Origin: Methylopila sp. M107
GTDB lineage: Bacteria > Pseudomonadota > Alphaproteobacteria > Rhizobiales > Methylopilaceae
Direction: 5' to 3'
Assembly (NCBI RefSeq): GCF_000384475.1
Contig: NZ_ARWB01000001.1
Coordinates: 1,282,176 to 1,346,175, forward strand
DNA length: 64,000 nt
The notes under the pieces were generated by a model. That model was not told the DNA's origin. It was given only the letters and a program-made list of their open reading frames with translations, and ran no database searches. The number at the start of each line of letters is the position of its first letter. The stretch's first letter is position 1. Of the stretch, positions 35,397-44,254 are shown piece after piece. The position numbers were made by a program, and so were the translations under genes.

Positions 35397-36370
35397 GCCG
35401 GCCGTCGGGCCTCGCGCCGACACGGCGCCGGGTCGCGGCCGGACTCGCGGCCGGCTTAAGCGCCGCGGCGATCGGACGGCCTGCCTTCGCGCAGATCGCG
35501 GGGCTCGAGGTCGTCGCGCCCGGCGCGCCGGGCGACGGCCAGGACCAGCTCGCCCGCGCGATCGCCGAGGGGCTCGCGCTGACCAAGCTCACGCCGCGCG
35601 CCATGGCCGTGACCGAGCCGCGCGAGGTCGACGCGGTCTCGGACTTCGCCGGCGGCAAGCGCTCGCGCGCCGCGCTGATGGTGGTGGGCCTCTCCACGCT
35701 CGGCGTGCTGAACCGGGCCGGCGCCGCGGGCCGGATCGACGATCTGCGGCCCCTCGCGCGCATTCTGGGCGAGCATCTGCCGCTCGTCGTGCCGGCCGGC
35801 TCCAAGATCAAGTCGGTCGCCCGGCTGATGGACCAGATCCGCGCCGACGCCTCCGCCGTGACATGGTCCGGTAGGCCGCTCGGCAGCGCCGACCACATGC
35901 TGTGCCTGCAGGTGACGAAGGCCGCGGGCGGCGACCTTTCGCGCGTCGCCTACCGGCCGTTCGCGACCTCGGCGGAAGCCTCGAACGTCGCGCTCAAGGG
36001 CGAGGTGATGGTGGGCGTCGGCGCGCTGACCGAGTTCATGCAGCAGATCCGCGGCGGCACGCTGACAGCGCTCGCGGTCGCGTCCCCCGAACGTGTGCCG
36101 GACCTCGACGCGCCGACGCTGCGGGAGCTCGGCGTCGACGTCGCGCAGCTGAACTGGCGCGGCGTCGTGACCCGCGAGTCTGTCGGCCGCGCGCTGATCG
36201 ACCGTTACGCCGACGCCGTCGGCCGCGTGGTGCGCACGCCCGGCTGGGGCGAGCTGATGAAGGCGCGCCATTGGGTGGACATGTACCAGCAGGGCCCGGA
36301 GTTCGGGCGGTTCCTCACCGAGGAACGCCGCCGGGTCGCCGCGCTGATGTCCGCCGCCGGGACGCGCTGA
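35393..36370 (+). CDS. TctC/Bug-type periplasmic binding protein
   Basis: A 325-residue protein with a Tat-like leader (TRRRVAAGLAAGLSAAAIG) and a binding domain resembling the tripartite tricarboxylate transporter receptors: 'LEVVAPGAPGDGQDQLARAI', 'VTWSGRPLGSADHMLCLQV', 'DLSRVAYRPFATSAEASNVAL' and 'LAVASPERVPDLDAPTLREL'. No TctA/TctB membrane genes are present, so it probably serves another system or acts as a sensor/carrier. It overlaps the preceding gene by ATGA and ends six bases before a convergent gene. A second, extra binding protein in the quinoprotein ABC operon is notable. Confidence 0.82.
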   Translation: MSRPSGLAPTRRRVAAGLAAGLSAAAIGRPAFAQIAGLEVVAPGAPGDGQDQLARAIAEGLALTKLTPRAMAVTEPREVDAVSDFAGGKRSRAALMVVGLSTLGVLNRAGAAGRIDDLRPLARILGEHLPLVVPAGSKIKSVARLMDQIRADASAVTWSGRPLGSADHMLCLQVTKAAGGDLSRVAYRPFATSAEASNVALKGEVMVGVGALTEFMQQIRGGTLTALAVASPERVPDLDAPTLRELGVDVAQLNWRGVVTRESVGRALIDRYADAVGRVVRTPGWGELMKARHWVDMYQQGPEFGRFLTEERRRVAALMSAAGTR

Positions 36371-36376
36371 CGGATT

Positions 36377-37000
36377 TTAGGGGGCGACGTTTTTCGGCAG
36401 CTCATAGGGCTTCGCCGGCTCGAGCGACAATCCGGCCTCGGCCCAGCCGTCCGATCCGTCCGGATACCAGACGACGTCCGAATAGCCCCATTCCATGGCG
36501 CGCTTCGCCGCGTTCCACGACATCCAGCAATCGGCCCGGCAGTAGAACAGCAGGGTCCGCGCCTTGTCGCCGCCGCTCAGCGCATCGAGGCTCGAACGGA
36601 AATAGCCGGTGATCTCGGGGCTCGTCTCGCCATAGCCCACATTGGCGAGCCAGGCGCTGCCCGGAACATGGTCGCGCGGCCTGTCGCGCCACACCGTGCC
36701 GGCCGGCAGGTTCGCCGGCTTCACGTCGCGCGGCATGGTGTCGATGAACACCGCGCGCCTGTCGCGCCAGAGCGCCTCGGCCTCCGGCGTCCCCACCACG
36801 CGCGCGCCTTTCAGCGTCAGCGGCGTCGGCGAGCGGTAGTCCTCCATCCGGTAACCCGCAGGCTCCGGCGGCGGCGCGCCCCTCGGCGCTTCGCCCTCCC
36901 CGGCCGCGGCGGGGAACCCGGCCAGAAAGCAGGTCGCAAGGCCCGCCAAGAAAGCGAAGCCGAAGATCGGCCTCGCCGCCCGGCTGGCCCCGGAGATCAC
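36377..37000 (-). CDS. PQQ-dependent catabolism-associated CXXCW-motif protein
   Basis: A 207-residue exported protein with a rhodanese-like fold. The hallmark motif is present as FYCRADCWMSWNAAKRA (Cys154, Cys158, Trp159), and 'GTVWRDRPRDHVPGSAWLAN' precedes it. The family accompanies PQQ-dependent alcohol dehydrogenases. The two cysteines could be redox-active or carry sulfur; its reaction is unknown. The gene starts with GTG, which overlaps the stop of the upstream xoxJ-like gene by four bases (GTGA). Confidence 0.92.
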   Translation of the reverse strand: MISGASRAARPIFGFAFLAGLATCFLAGFPAAAGEGEAPRGAPPPEPAGYRMEDYRSPTPLTLKGARVVGTPEAEALWRDRRAVFIDTMPRDVKPANLPAGTVWRDRPRDHVPGSAWLANVGYGETSPEITGYFRSSLDALSGGDKARTLLFYCRADCWMSWNAAKRAMEWGYSDVVWYPDGSDGWAEAGLSLEPAKPYELPKNVAP

Positions 37001-37848
37001 TGGCTCACCGCGATCGGCTTGTCCTGCTCGTCGACCAGGGGGACGTTGTATTCGGCCAGGATCTTGTTGATCTCATCCTGGTTCTTCGAGATGAAGTCGT
37101 TCAGCCTGTGCTTCCAGTGGTCTTCGCCGGGCCGGACGCCGAAGGTGAAGCGATAGATCATCGCCGGGCCGCCCTTTTCCTTGACGAGCGGGACGGTCGC
37201 TATGTCGCCGGCCTGCTTGGCGTAGTAGCCGGCGATCGGGCCCCAGAAGACGCCGGCGTCGATCTCGCCGGACTTGATGTCCTTGATCATCTCCTCCGCG
37301 GGCGAGTAATGGCGCCGGTCGACGAACAGGTTGTAGGGCCGCGCCGTGCCCATCAGCCCGTTCTTGAGAAGATAGTCGGCCGGCGGCGTGCCAGCGACGA
37401 CGCCGATCTTCTTGTCCTTCAGGCGTTCGTCCGAAAGGCTGTCGACGCCCTCGAGCGGCCCGCCTTTCTTGGTCATCAGCACCGAGGTGGAGCGCATGAA
37501 GGCGTTGGTGTTGAGGAAGGGGTCGGCCCCTTGGGTGACGCCGAGCTTCACGTCGCAGCGCTTGATGCCGAGCGTCATGCGATAAAAGCCGGTCGAATCC
37601 GGAAACCAGGTGTAGGTGACCGGGATGCCGAGATCCTTGCCGAGCAGATCGGCGATCTTGTTCTCGAAGCCCTCGCCTTTTTCGTTCGACAGCGGCATGT
37701 CGGCCGGATCGGCGCAGACACGCAGAGTCGCGCGGTCGACCAGGTCCGATGTCTGCGCCGCGGCGGCGCCTGAGAACAGCGCCGAGGCGAGCGCGCCTGC
37801 GAGCGCGGCCCGGAACAGGCCTGCGCGGCGTTCGATGTTCGTGGACAT
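36997..37848 (-). CDS. xoxJ: Quinoprotein dehydrogenase-associated periplasmic binding protein (XoxJ-like)
   Basis: A 283-residue periplasmic protein: signal peptide (cleavage near AAA-QTS, residue 32) and a type 2 solute-binding fold ('LRVCADPADMPLSNEKGEG', 'KIADLLGKDLGIPVTYTWF', 'GVTQGADPFLNTNAFMRST', 'IKSGEIDAGVFWGPIAGYY'). It belongs to the MxaJ/XoxJ family of periplasmic proteins required for methanol dehydrogenase activity, thought to help in enzyme maturation or PQQ/metal insertion. GGAAGAGGG precedes the start. It lies downstream of xoxF on the same strand; the cytochrome gene xoxG, usual between the two, is absent. Confidence 0.9.
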   Translation of the reverse strand: MSTNIERRAGLFRAALAGALASALFSGAAAAQTSDLVDRATLRVCADPADMPLSNEKGEGFENKIADLLGKDLGIPVTYTWFPDSTGFYRMTLGIKRCDVKLGVTQGADPFLNTNAFMRSTSVLMTKKGGPLEGVDSLSDERLKDKKIGVVAGTPPADYLLKNGLMGTARPYNLFVDRRHYSPAEEMIKDIKSGEIDAGVFWGPIAGYYAKQAGDIATVPLVKEKGGPAMIYRFTFGVRPGEDHWKHRLNDFISKNQDEINKILAEYNVPLVDEQDKPIAVSQ

Positions 37849-38220
37849 TCCAATCCCTCTTCCTGTCCCGTTCAAATGGCCGTTTCGGCTCTCGGGACTT
37901 TAGGTTCGTTTGACGGGCCCCGACGCGCGGGGCTTCGCCGCCCGACGATCGTATGGCCTATCTAGGGCGTCGCCGCTCCGCGTCGAAGCAGGCTTTGCGC
38001 GGCCGGCCATCGGCTCCCGCCGGGGCGCCAGACCGTCACCGTCGCAGCTCCGAAGACCGGGGGCGCGTCGCCCCAGGTTCCGGGCGGTCAGGGCTATCGA
38101 GGACATCCCGACCCAAGCTCGGCTTACGAAAAAGCCCGGCGCTCGGATGAACCGAATGCCGGGCTTTCGAAAGTATCGGCGGGCGCTGTCCTTTGGACCG
38201 CGCCCGCTCGAAGCGTCAGA
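37849..38220. other. Intergenic region between xoxF and xoxJ
   Basis: A 372-bp region holding the xoxF terminator near its right end. No cytochrome c (CxxCH) frame is found. Since xoxF is terminated, xoxJ probably has its own promoter here, but no clear -35/-10 pair stands out. Confidence 0.55.
38129..38167 (-). terminator. Terminator downstream of xoxF
   Basis: Ten-base arms AAAGCCCGGC/GCCGGGCTTT at 38131-38140 and 38158-38167, with an inner TCGG/CCGA pair, are followed on the minus strand by TTTTT. It lies about 55 bp after the xoxF stop codon. Confidence 0.85.
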
Positions 38221-40029
38221 TCAGTTCGCGGGGAGCGAGAAGACCGTCAGCTGACCGCCGAGAGCGGTGTACTGGGCGAGGGAGGCGTAGCCGCCGACCG
38301 CGCCGAGGCCGTCGGCCGAGTTGGTCAGACCGGCCGCGAGGCCGATGCCGGCCCAGCCGCCGACGCCCGAGAGCACGCCGACATACTGCTTGCCCTTGTG
38401 CTCATAGGTCATGACGTTGCCGATGATGCCGGACGGGGTCTTGAACTTGTAGAGTTCCTTGCCCGACTTGGCGTCGACGGCCTTCAGGTAGCCTTCGAGC
38501 GTCCCGTAGAACACCACGCCGCCAGCGGTCGCGAGAGCGCCCGACCACACGGAGAACTGTTCCTTGTTCGACCAGACGATCTTACCCTTCTTGCCGTCCC
38601 AGGCGATGAAGTTGCCCATGCCGCCATGGCTGTTCGGCGCAGGGTACATCGCGAGGGTCGCGCCGACGAAGGGCTGACCAGCGGTGTACGAGACGCGGAA
38701 CGGCTCGTAGTCCATGCAGACGTGGTTGGTGGGCACGTAGAACAGCTCGGTCTCCGGCGAGTAGGCCGCAGGCTGCTGGTCCTTGGTGCCGAGCGCCGCC
38801 GGGCAGATGCCCTTCGAGTTGACGTCTTCACCGTTCTGCTCGGTCGAGTACTTGGCCACGACCAGCGGACGACCGTAGGTCTTGCTGTCCTTGTCCATGT
38901 CGACCTTGGAGGCCCAGTTCACGACCGGGTCGTACTTCTCGGCGACGAGAAGGGCGCCCGTTTCGCGGTTCAGCGTGTAGCCGAAGCCGTTACGGTCGAA
39001 GTGCGTCAGCAGGGGCTGCTTCTTGCCGTCAATGGTCTGATCCGTGAGGATCATCTCGTTGATGCCGTCGTAGTCCCACTCGTCATGCGGGGTCATCTGG
39101 TAGACCCACTTGGCGACGCCGGTGTCGACGTCACGCGCCCAAATGGTCATGGACCACTTGTTGTCGCCGGGACGCTGCTTCGGGTTCCAGGTCGAGGGGT
39201 TGCCCGAGCCGTAGTATACGAGGTTCAGCTTCGGATCGTAGGAGTACCAGCCCCAGGTCGCCCCGCCGCCGGTCTTCCACTGGTCGCCTTCCCAGGTCTT
39301 GATCGAGGAGTCCTTGCCGATCGGCTTGCCGAGTTCGGTGGTCTTCTCCGCGTCGACGAGCAGCTGGTCGTCGGTGCCGACCGAGTAGCCGCGCCACACG
39401 AGCTTGCCGTCGGCGAGGTTGTAGGCCGTCACGTGCGACTGCACGCCGAACTCGCCGCCCGAGATGCCGACGATGACCTTGTCCTTGACCGGAAGAACGG
39501 TCGCGGTGTTGGTCTCGCCCTTCTTCGGGTCGCCGTTCACGACGGACCACTTCTTCTGGCCGGTCTTGGCGTCGAGCGCGACGAGCGTGGTGTCGGCCTG
39601 ATGCAGGAGGATCGTGCCGTCAGCGTAAGCGAGGCCGCGGTTGACGGTGTCGCAGCACATCACCGGGATGACCGACGGGTCCTGCTTCGGCTCGTACTTC
39701 CAGATGATCTTGCCGCCCTCGTCGAGGTTCAGCGCGAACACGTTGTTCGGGAAGGGCGTGTGGACGTACATGATGTTGCCGATGACGAGCGGCGCGCCTT
39801 CATGGCCACGAAGAACGCCGGTCGAGAACGTCCAGGCGACCTGGAGCTTCTTGACGTTGGTGGCGTTGATTTCGTCGAGCTTGGAGTAGCGCGTGTTGGC
39901 GTAGTCGCCCGTCTGGATGCCCCACTGCTTGGGGTCCTTGATGACGCTGGTGACGCTGTCGTTAGCGAACACCGGCATCACGAATGCCGCGGCGCCCATC
40001 AGGCCCGCGGCAATTGCGAGTTTGCGCAT
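38221..40029 (-). CDS. xoxF: Lanthanide-dependent methanol dehydrogenase XoxF
   Basis: A 602-residue PQQ enzyme that oxidises methanol (often on to formaldehyde or formate) in the periplasm. A signal peptide ends at residue 22 (VFA-ND). The eight-bladed propeller has the vicinal disulfide Cys125-Cys126 (MCCDTVNRG). The metal site shows Glu193, Asn277 (YYGSGNPS), Asp319 and, two residues on, Asp321 in [11 protein letters not shown]. This second Asp coordinates the lanthanide in XoxF; calcium-type MxaF has Ala there. No mxaF is in the window. Strong GGGAG and heavily optimised codons suggest high expression. GTG at 40050 is a weaker start. Confidence 0.98.
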   Translation of the reverse strand: MRKLAIAAGLMGAAAFVMPVFANDSVTSVIKDPKQWGIQTGDYANTRYSKLDEINATNVKKLQVAWTFSTGVLRGHEGAPLVIGNIMYVHTPFPNNVFALNLDEGGKIIWKYEPKQDPSVIPVMCCDTVNRGLAYADGTILLHQADTTLVALDAKTGQKKWSVVNGDPKKGETNTATVLPVKDKVIVGISGGEFGVQSHVTAYNLADGKLVWRGYSVGTDDQLLVDAEKTTELGKPIGKDSSIKTWEGDQWKTGGGATWGWYSYDPKLNLVYYGSGNPSTWNPKQRPGDNKWSMTIWARDVDTGVAKWVYQMTPHDEWDYDGINEMILTDQTIDGKKQPLLTHFDRNGFGYTLNRETGALLVAEKYDPVVNWASKVDMDKDSKTYGRPLVVAKYSTEQNGEDVNSKGICPAALGTKDQQPAAYSPETELFYVPTNHVCMDYEPFRVSYTAGQPFVGATLAMYPAPNSHGGMGNFIAWDGKKGKIVWSNKEQFSVWSGALATAGGVVFYGTLEGYLKAVDAKSGKELYKFKTPSGIIGNVMTYEHKGKQYVGVLSGVGGWAGIGLAAGLTNSADGLGAVGGYASLAQYTALGGQLTVFSLPAN

Positions 40030-40335
40030 TCGTAGTTCTCCCTCTTTCACGCAGTCCTTAGTCAGCTTCCCGAGCGTTGCCCTTGATGGGAAGCGGAGCG
40101 TTTATTGTTGGACCTGCGTCTTCCGCCTCGTGTCACGGTTTGCCGGCAAACCCGTCGCAGGAGCGACGCCCTTAACAAACCTCCGAACCGGCCAGAACCC
40201 TTACGGGACCTAGACGTAGCAGCCGAAGACTGGGCGGAAGTTAGACCGCTTCCCTACCCCGTGCAACAGGACTTTAAGATATAAGAGCGTTATTATGATT
40301 TTGCTGCAGTTGCTAACTTATTATAGTGCGCTGCA
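40030..40335. promoter_or_regulatory. xoxF upstream region
   Basis: A 306-bp region between xoxF and the metallohydrolase gene, both on the minus strand. The part at 40270-40330 is A+T rich with CATAAT- and TATATC-like hexamers on the minus strand. The xoxF leader is therefore about 200 bp or more. No riboswitch-like conserved element could be recognised by eye. Confidence 0.45.
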
Positions 40336-41259
40336 CTATCTCCATTCGGCCTCGCGATAGGCCTCGATGGCGTTGCGCGCGTTGAATTCGTCGAACAGCG
40401 CCCACGCCTCCCGCTCCGACAGCCCCGCCTTTTCGGACGCCTCTCGCAAGGGCGCGCCCTTCTCCACGAGCGCGTCGACGTCGGCCCGTAGCCTGTCGAA
40501 GTATCTTTGTTGCGGGGCCAAGGCGTCCGGCCATTTTGCGGACGCCGGACCGTGGCCCGGCACCACCCGGGCGGCCGTCCTGTCGCGCAATCCGGTCATC
40601 AGTTTCACCCAGCCCTCGAACGAGCCGTCGATGCTCGGCAGGTGACCCATGAACAGCAGGTCGCCGAGGAACCAGGTGTCCGTTTCCACGTCGCGCACGG
40701 TGAGGTCGTTGTCGGTGTGCGCGGTCTTCATCGCCTCGAGTTCGAGCGTCCGCCCGCCGAGGTCGAGCGTCGCCTTGTCGGCGACAGTTACGTCCGGCAG
40801 CACGATGTCCTCGACCTTGCCCTGATAGGCGTCGCCCAGCGCGCGCTTGGCGCCGTCGACATAGGCCTGGGCGCGCGCCTGCAGCGCGCGGGCGAACTTG
40901 GCGTGCGCGACGAACTTCGCGCCGGTCTCCTTGAACGCGACGTCGCCCATCGCGTGGTCGGGATGCATGTGGGTGTTGACGACATAGCGGATCGGCAGGT
41001 CGGTGCGCGCCCGCACGGCGGCGAGCAGCCGCTCGCCGGATTGGCGCGTGTTGCCGGTGTCGACGACCGCGACGCCCTCCTTGCCGACGATGAAGCCGAC
41101 ATTCGCGATGGCGCCGTCGTTCGAGGGCGCGAGCAGCTGATAGGGCGCCTGATAGACGAAGACGCCGGGCGCGATCTCGGTGGTCGGCAGCGGCTCGGCC
41201 GCATGGGCCGCGCCGAGCGACGTCGCCCACCCCAGGGCGGCAAGCATCAAAACTCTCAT
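40336..41259 (-). CDS. Periplasmic zinc metallohydrolase of the quinoprotein relay type
   Basis: A 307-residue exported metallo-beta-lactamase-fold protein (signal peptide to AHA, residue 20). The zinc motif HxHxDH is THMHPDHAMGD (His97, His99, Asp101, His102), followed by ligands in MKTAHTDNDLTV and VVPGHGPAS. Its family is annotated as 'quinoprotein relay system zinc metallohydrolase', seen with PQQ-dependent dehydrogenases, SoxYZ-like carriers and binding proteins. The reaction is unknown; hydrolysis of a carrier-bound thioester would fit the presence of the SoxYZ-like protein. It lies immediately upstream of xoxF on the same strand. Confidence 0.9.
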   Translation of the reverse strand: MRVLMLAALGWATSLGAAHAAEPLPTTEIAPGVFVYQAPYQLLAPSNDGAIANVGFIVGKEGVAVVDTGNTRQSGERLLAAVRARTDLPIRYVVNTHMHPDHAMGDVAFKETGAKFVAHAKFARALQARAQAYVDGAKRALGDAYQGKVEDIVLPDVTVADKATLDLGGRTLELEAMKTAHTDNDLTVRDVETDTWFLGDLLFMGHLPSIDGSFEGWVKLMTGLRDRTAARVVPGHGPASAKWPDALAPQQRYFDRLRADVDALVEKGAPLREASEKAGLSEREAWALFDEFNARNAIEAYREAEWR

Positions 41260-41658
41260 GCGGACGCTCTTCCCTCAGGGGCGGCTCTTTTGGCGGCCGA
41301 CACTCCCGGAGACAGCAATAGCGCGCGGGGGGCCTGTCGTCGAACGTCCTGTCTCGCCGCGGGCGGGCTCGAAAAGCGTGACCGATCAAGCGGGGAGCTC
41401 GGCTCTTCACCTCTCCCTGTGGGGAGAGGTTGCGAGGCGAAGCCGCGCGGGTGAGCGGGATCGGAGCTCTCCGGACAACGCGGCGCCCCCTCACCCGGCG
41501 CTTCGCGCCGCCCTCTTTCCGCCGGGGAGAGGTGAAGGACGGCGTCCCATAAGTCACGAGATCGCCGTGACATCGGACCGCCGAAGTTGGATTGCGCCTG
41601 CGCGGCTGATAGCTTCGCGCCCCCGCGCGGGTGGCGCGCATTCGGAGAACGGCGCGGC
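41260..41658. other. Divergent intergenic region containing repeat family C
   Basis: A 399-bp region between the metallohydrolase start (minus) and the MfnE-like kinase start (plus). A palindromic repeat occupies 41404-41537. The remaining sequence should contain promoters in both directions; none is obvious. Confidence 0.5.
41404..41537. repeat. Interspersed repeat, family C
   Basis: A palindromic element of 134 bp: ends TTCACCTCTCC and GGAGAGGTGAA, with inner blocks GGTGAGCGGG/CCCCTCACCC and GCGCTTCGCGC. A close copy is at 48555-48685 between fhcA and fhcB, and a more distant one at 53396-53549. Confidence 0.85.
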
Positions 41659-42252
41659 GTGAGCGGTCCTGTGGTTGTGAAATTCGGCGGCAGCCTGCTC
41701 GAGCGGCCCGAGCGCGCCGCCCTGCTCGCCTGCGCGCTCGCGGCCGGGGCGATCGTCGTTCCCGGCGGCGGACGATTCGCCGACGCGGTGCGCCGCGCGC
41801 AGGCGGCGGACGGGTTTTCGGACGAGGCCGCGCACGCCGAAGCGATCCGTGCGATGGACCGGACCGCGCAGGCGCTCCACGACGACGCCCCGGCCTCCCC
41901 GCTTTGCGCGACGCGTGAGGCACTCGCGGCCGCTTTGGCGCGGAACACCGGCGCGATCTGGCGGCCCTCGCCGATGGCGCTCGCCGCGGACCTGCCGGCC
42001 TCATGGGACGTGACCTCCGACAGCATCGCGCTGTGGCTCGCGATCACGCTCAGTGCGCGCCGCCTGGTCGTGCTGAAGGCGGCGGCGGTCGATTCCTCGT
42101 CCGACATCGAAAGCCTCGCCGCGGACGGGATCGTCGACCCCTACATGCCGGCGCTCGCGACGCGCTTTGCCGGAGAGATCGCGGTCGTTGGGCCCGCTGC
42201 GCCCGCGCTGCTCGAACGCGCTCTCGATCCGTCCGCTCGGCGCGCCGCGTGA
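41659..42252 (+). CDS. Amino-acid-kinase-fold protein of the H4MPT/methylofuran cluster (MfnE-like)
   Basis: A 197-residue kinase of the aspartate/glutamate/uridylate kinase fold: N-terminal 'VVKFGGSLL' phosphate-binding strand-loop and 'AIVVPGGGRFADAVR' glycine loop, then 'VTSDSIALWLAITL'. In methanogens the homologue MfnE phosphorylates the aminomethylfuran alcohol in methanofuran synthesis; in methylotrophs this gene ('orf5' type) lies in the H4MPT cluster, as here. It starts with GTG at 41659, and its stop overlaps the next start (GTGA). I infer a role in methylofuran synthesis. Confidence 0.85.
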   Translation: MSGPVVVKFGGSLLERPERAALLACALAAGAIVVPGGGRFADAVRRAQAADGFSDEAAHAEAIRAMDRTAQALHDDAPASPLCATREALAAALARNTGAIWRPSPMALAADLPASWDVTSDSIALWLAITLSARRLVVLKAAAVDSSSDIESLAADGIVDPYMPALATRFAGEIAVVGPAAPALLERALDPSARRAA

Positions 42253-43691
42253 GCGCCGAGACCGTCGCGCTCATCACCGGCTCGCTCGCCGAGGCGCGGC
42301 TCCAGAAGCTCGCCGACGAGCTGCGCAGCGACGCGCTCGACCCGGTCGTGGTCAATGTCGGGGTCAAGGTCGCGGCGCTGATGACGACCGACATCCTCGA
42401 CAGGCGGCTGAAGCTGCCCGAGACCGTCGGCCGCGCGATCCTGCCGGGCCGGTTCCGCGGCGACCTCGAAAAGCTGGCGGACCGGTTCGGCGTGAAGTTC
42501 GAGCGCGGGCCGGAAGAGCTCGCCGACCTGCCGCAATTCTTCGGGCGCGGCGGCGTCGAGCCGGACCTTTCGCGCCACGACTGCACGATCTTCGCCGAGA
42601 TCGTCGACGCGACGACGCTGTCGCTCGACGAACTCGTCGCCAAGGCGCAAGGGCTCAAGGCCGAGGGCGCCGACGTCATCGACATCGGCTGCATGCCCGA
42701 CACCGAGTTCCCGCATCTGGAGGACGCGATCGCGGCGCTGCATGCGGCGGGGATCCGGGTCAGCGTCGATTCGGCGAACGACGACGAGCTGGCGCGCGCG
42801 AACCGCGCCGGCGCCGACCACCTGCTGAGCCTGAGCGAAAAGAACCTCTGGATCGCCGACGAGGGCGGCGCGACGCCGATCCTGGTGCCGGCGACCCAAG
42901 GCGACATGGCCTCGCTCTACCGCGCCGTCGACGCGATGGAGTCGAAGGGCCGGCCCTACTTCGCCGACCCGATTCTCGACCCGATCCATTTCGGCTTCAC
43001 CGATTCGGTCGTGCGCTACGCCGAGTTCCGGCGGGAACGGCCCGACGCCCCGATGCTGATGGGCATCGGCAACGTGACCGAGCTCACCGACGCCGACACC
43101 ACGGGGATCAACGCGATCCTGATGGGGATGATTTCGGAGCTGAAGATTACGGCTGTGCTCGCCGTGCAGGTCTCGCCGCATTGCCGCACCGCCGTCCGCG
43201 AGTTCGACCGCGCCAGGCGGGAATATTTCGCGGCGCGGGAGGACGGCGCGTTGCCGAAGGACTATGGCGGCGGGCTGATGGGACTGCGCGACCGCAAGCC
43301 GGTGGCGTCGAGCGCGGAAGACGTCGCGGCGCTGGCGGCGGAGATCAAGGACCGCAACTTCCGGATCGAGGTCTCGGAGGCCGGAGTCCACATCTTCAAC
43401 CGCGACGGCCTGCGCACGGCGGTCGACCCGTTCGCGCTGTTTCCCGAGCTGAAGGTCGATGACGACGCGGCGCACGCTTTCTATCTAGGGGTCGAGCTTG
43501 CGCGCGCGGAGATCGCCTATCGGCTCGGCAAGCGCTATGCGCAGGACGAAGGGCTGAAGTTCGGCGTGGCGGGCGAAACGGCCGAGAGCGCCGAGGAGGC
43601 GCATCGGCTGGAGTTCAAGAAGGCCGGCTCGACGCTGGCGAAAAAAGCCGAACGGCGGGATGCGCCGGTCGGCGACGAGGACAAGACGTGA
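42249..43691 (+). CDS. Dihydropteroate synthase-like protein of the H4MPT cluster (DUF6513)
   Basis: A 480-residue protein with an N-terminal region ('VALITGSLAEARLQKLADEL') and a central TIM-barrel related to dihydropteroate synthase ('FAEIVDATTLSLDELVAKA', 'GADVIDIGCMPDTEFPHLED', 'FADPILDPIHFGFTDSVVRY'), then a C-terminal domain of about 100 residues. It is the 'orf7' type of the methylotroph H4MPT cluster, thought to take part in dihydromethanopterin synthesis by analogy with archaeal MJ0107-like proteins. Starts with GTG overlapping the kinase stop and ends with GTGA overlapping the DUF447 gene, so the four-gene operon is tightly coupled. Confidence 0.87.
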   Translation: MSAETVALITGSLAEARLQKLADELRSDALDPVVVNVGVKVAALMTTDILDRRLKLPETVGRAILPGRFRGDLEKLADRFGVKFERGPEELADLPQFFGRGGVEPDLSRHDCTIFAEIVDATTLSLDELVAKAQGLKAEGADVIDIGCMPDTEFPHLEDAIAALHAAGIRVSVDSANDDELARANRAGADHLLSLSEKNLWIADEGGATPILVPATQGDMASLYRAVDAMESKGRPYFADPILDPIHFGFTDSVVRYAEFRRERPDAPMLMGIGNVTELTDADTTGINAILMGMISELKITAVLAVQVSPHCRTAVREFDRARREYFAAREDGALPKDYGGGLMGLRDRKPVASSAEDVAALAAEIKDRNFRIEVSEAGVHIFNRDGLRTAVDPFALFPELKVDDDAAHAFYLGVELARAEIAYRLGKRYAQDEGLKFGVAGETAESAEEAHRLEFKKAGSTLAKKAERRDAPVGDEDKT

Positions 43692-44254
43692 TCCGCGAAA
43701 CCATTGTGACGACCGTGTCCGGCGACGGGGTCCCCCACATCGCCCCGATGGGCGCGACGCCGATCGAGGGTGGCTGGCTGCTGCAGCCGTTCCGCCCCTC
43801 GACCACGCTCGACAATTTTCTGAAGACCCGCTGCGGCGTCGTCAATTTCACCGACGACGCACGTGTTTTCGCCGGCTGCGTGACCAAGCGCAAGACCGAC
43901 TGGCCGACCGTGAAGGCCGATCTCGTCGATTCGGTTCGGCTCGAGACAGCGCTCGCGCATCACGAGGTGCGGGTCGAGCGGGTCGAGGAGGACGGCCAGC
44001 GCCCGAAACTGCACTGCGCGATCGTCCACCGCGCCAACAACAAGGCGTTTCCGGGCCTCAACCGCGCGGTCGCGGCGGTGCTGGAGGGGGCCGTGCTGGT
44101 CAGCCGGCTCCACATGCTCTCGCGCGAAAAAATCGATCAGGAATTCGGCTACCTGCAGATCGCGATCGACAAGACCGCAGGCCCTCACGAGACCGAAGCC
44201 TGGAGCTGGCTCACGGACGCGGTCTTGGCGCATCGCGAACAGGGCGCGTCATGA
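43688..44254 (+). CDS. DUF447 flavin-reductase-like protein of the H4MPT cluster
   Basis: A 188-residue protein with an FMN-binding split-barrel pattern: 'IRETIVTTVSGDGVPHIAPM', 'FLKTRCGVVNFTDDARVFAG' and 'LHCAIVHRANNKAFPGLNRA'. DUF447 proteins are found in methanogens and in methylotroph H4MPT clusters ('orf9' type), and are needed for H4MPT-linked formaldehyde oxidation in Methylobacterium by gene-cluster studies; the reaction is not defined. GTG start overlaps the previous stop, and the stop overlaps the mfnB start. Confidence 0.87.
   Translation: MIRETIVTTVSGDGVPHIAPMGATPIEGGWLLQPFRPSTTLDNFLKTRCGVVNFTDDARVFAGCVTKRKTDWPTVKADLVDSVRLETALAHHEVRVERVEEDGQRPKLHCAIVHRANNKAFPGLNRAVAAVLEGAVLVSRLHMLSREKIDQEFGYLQIAIDKTAGPHETEAWSWLTDAVLAHREQGAS

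Noticed and set aside
40030-40335. A riboswitch upstream of xoxF
   Set aside because: No conserved aptamer pattern could be recognised; the long leader alone is not enough.
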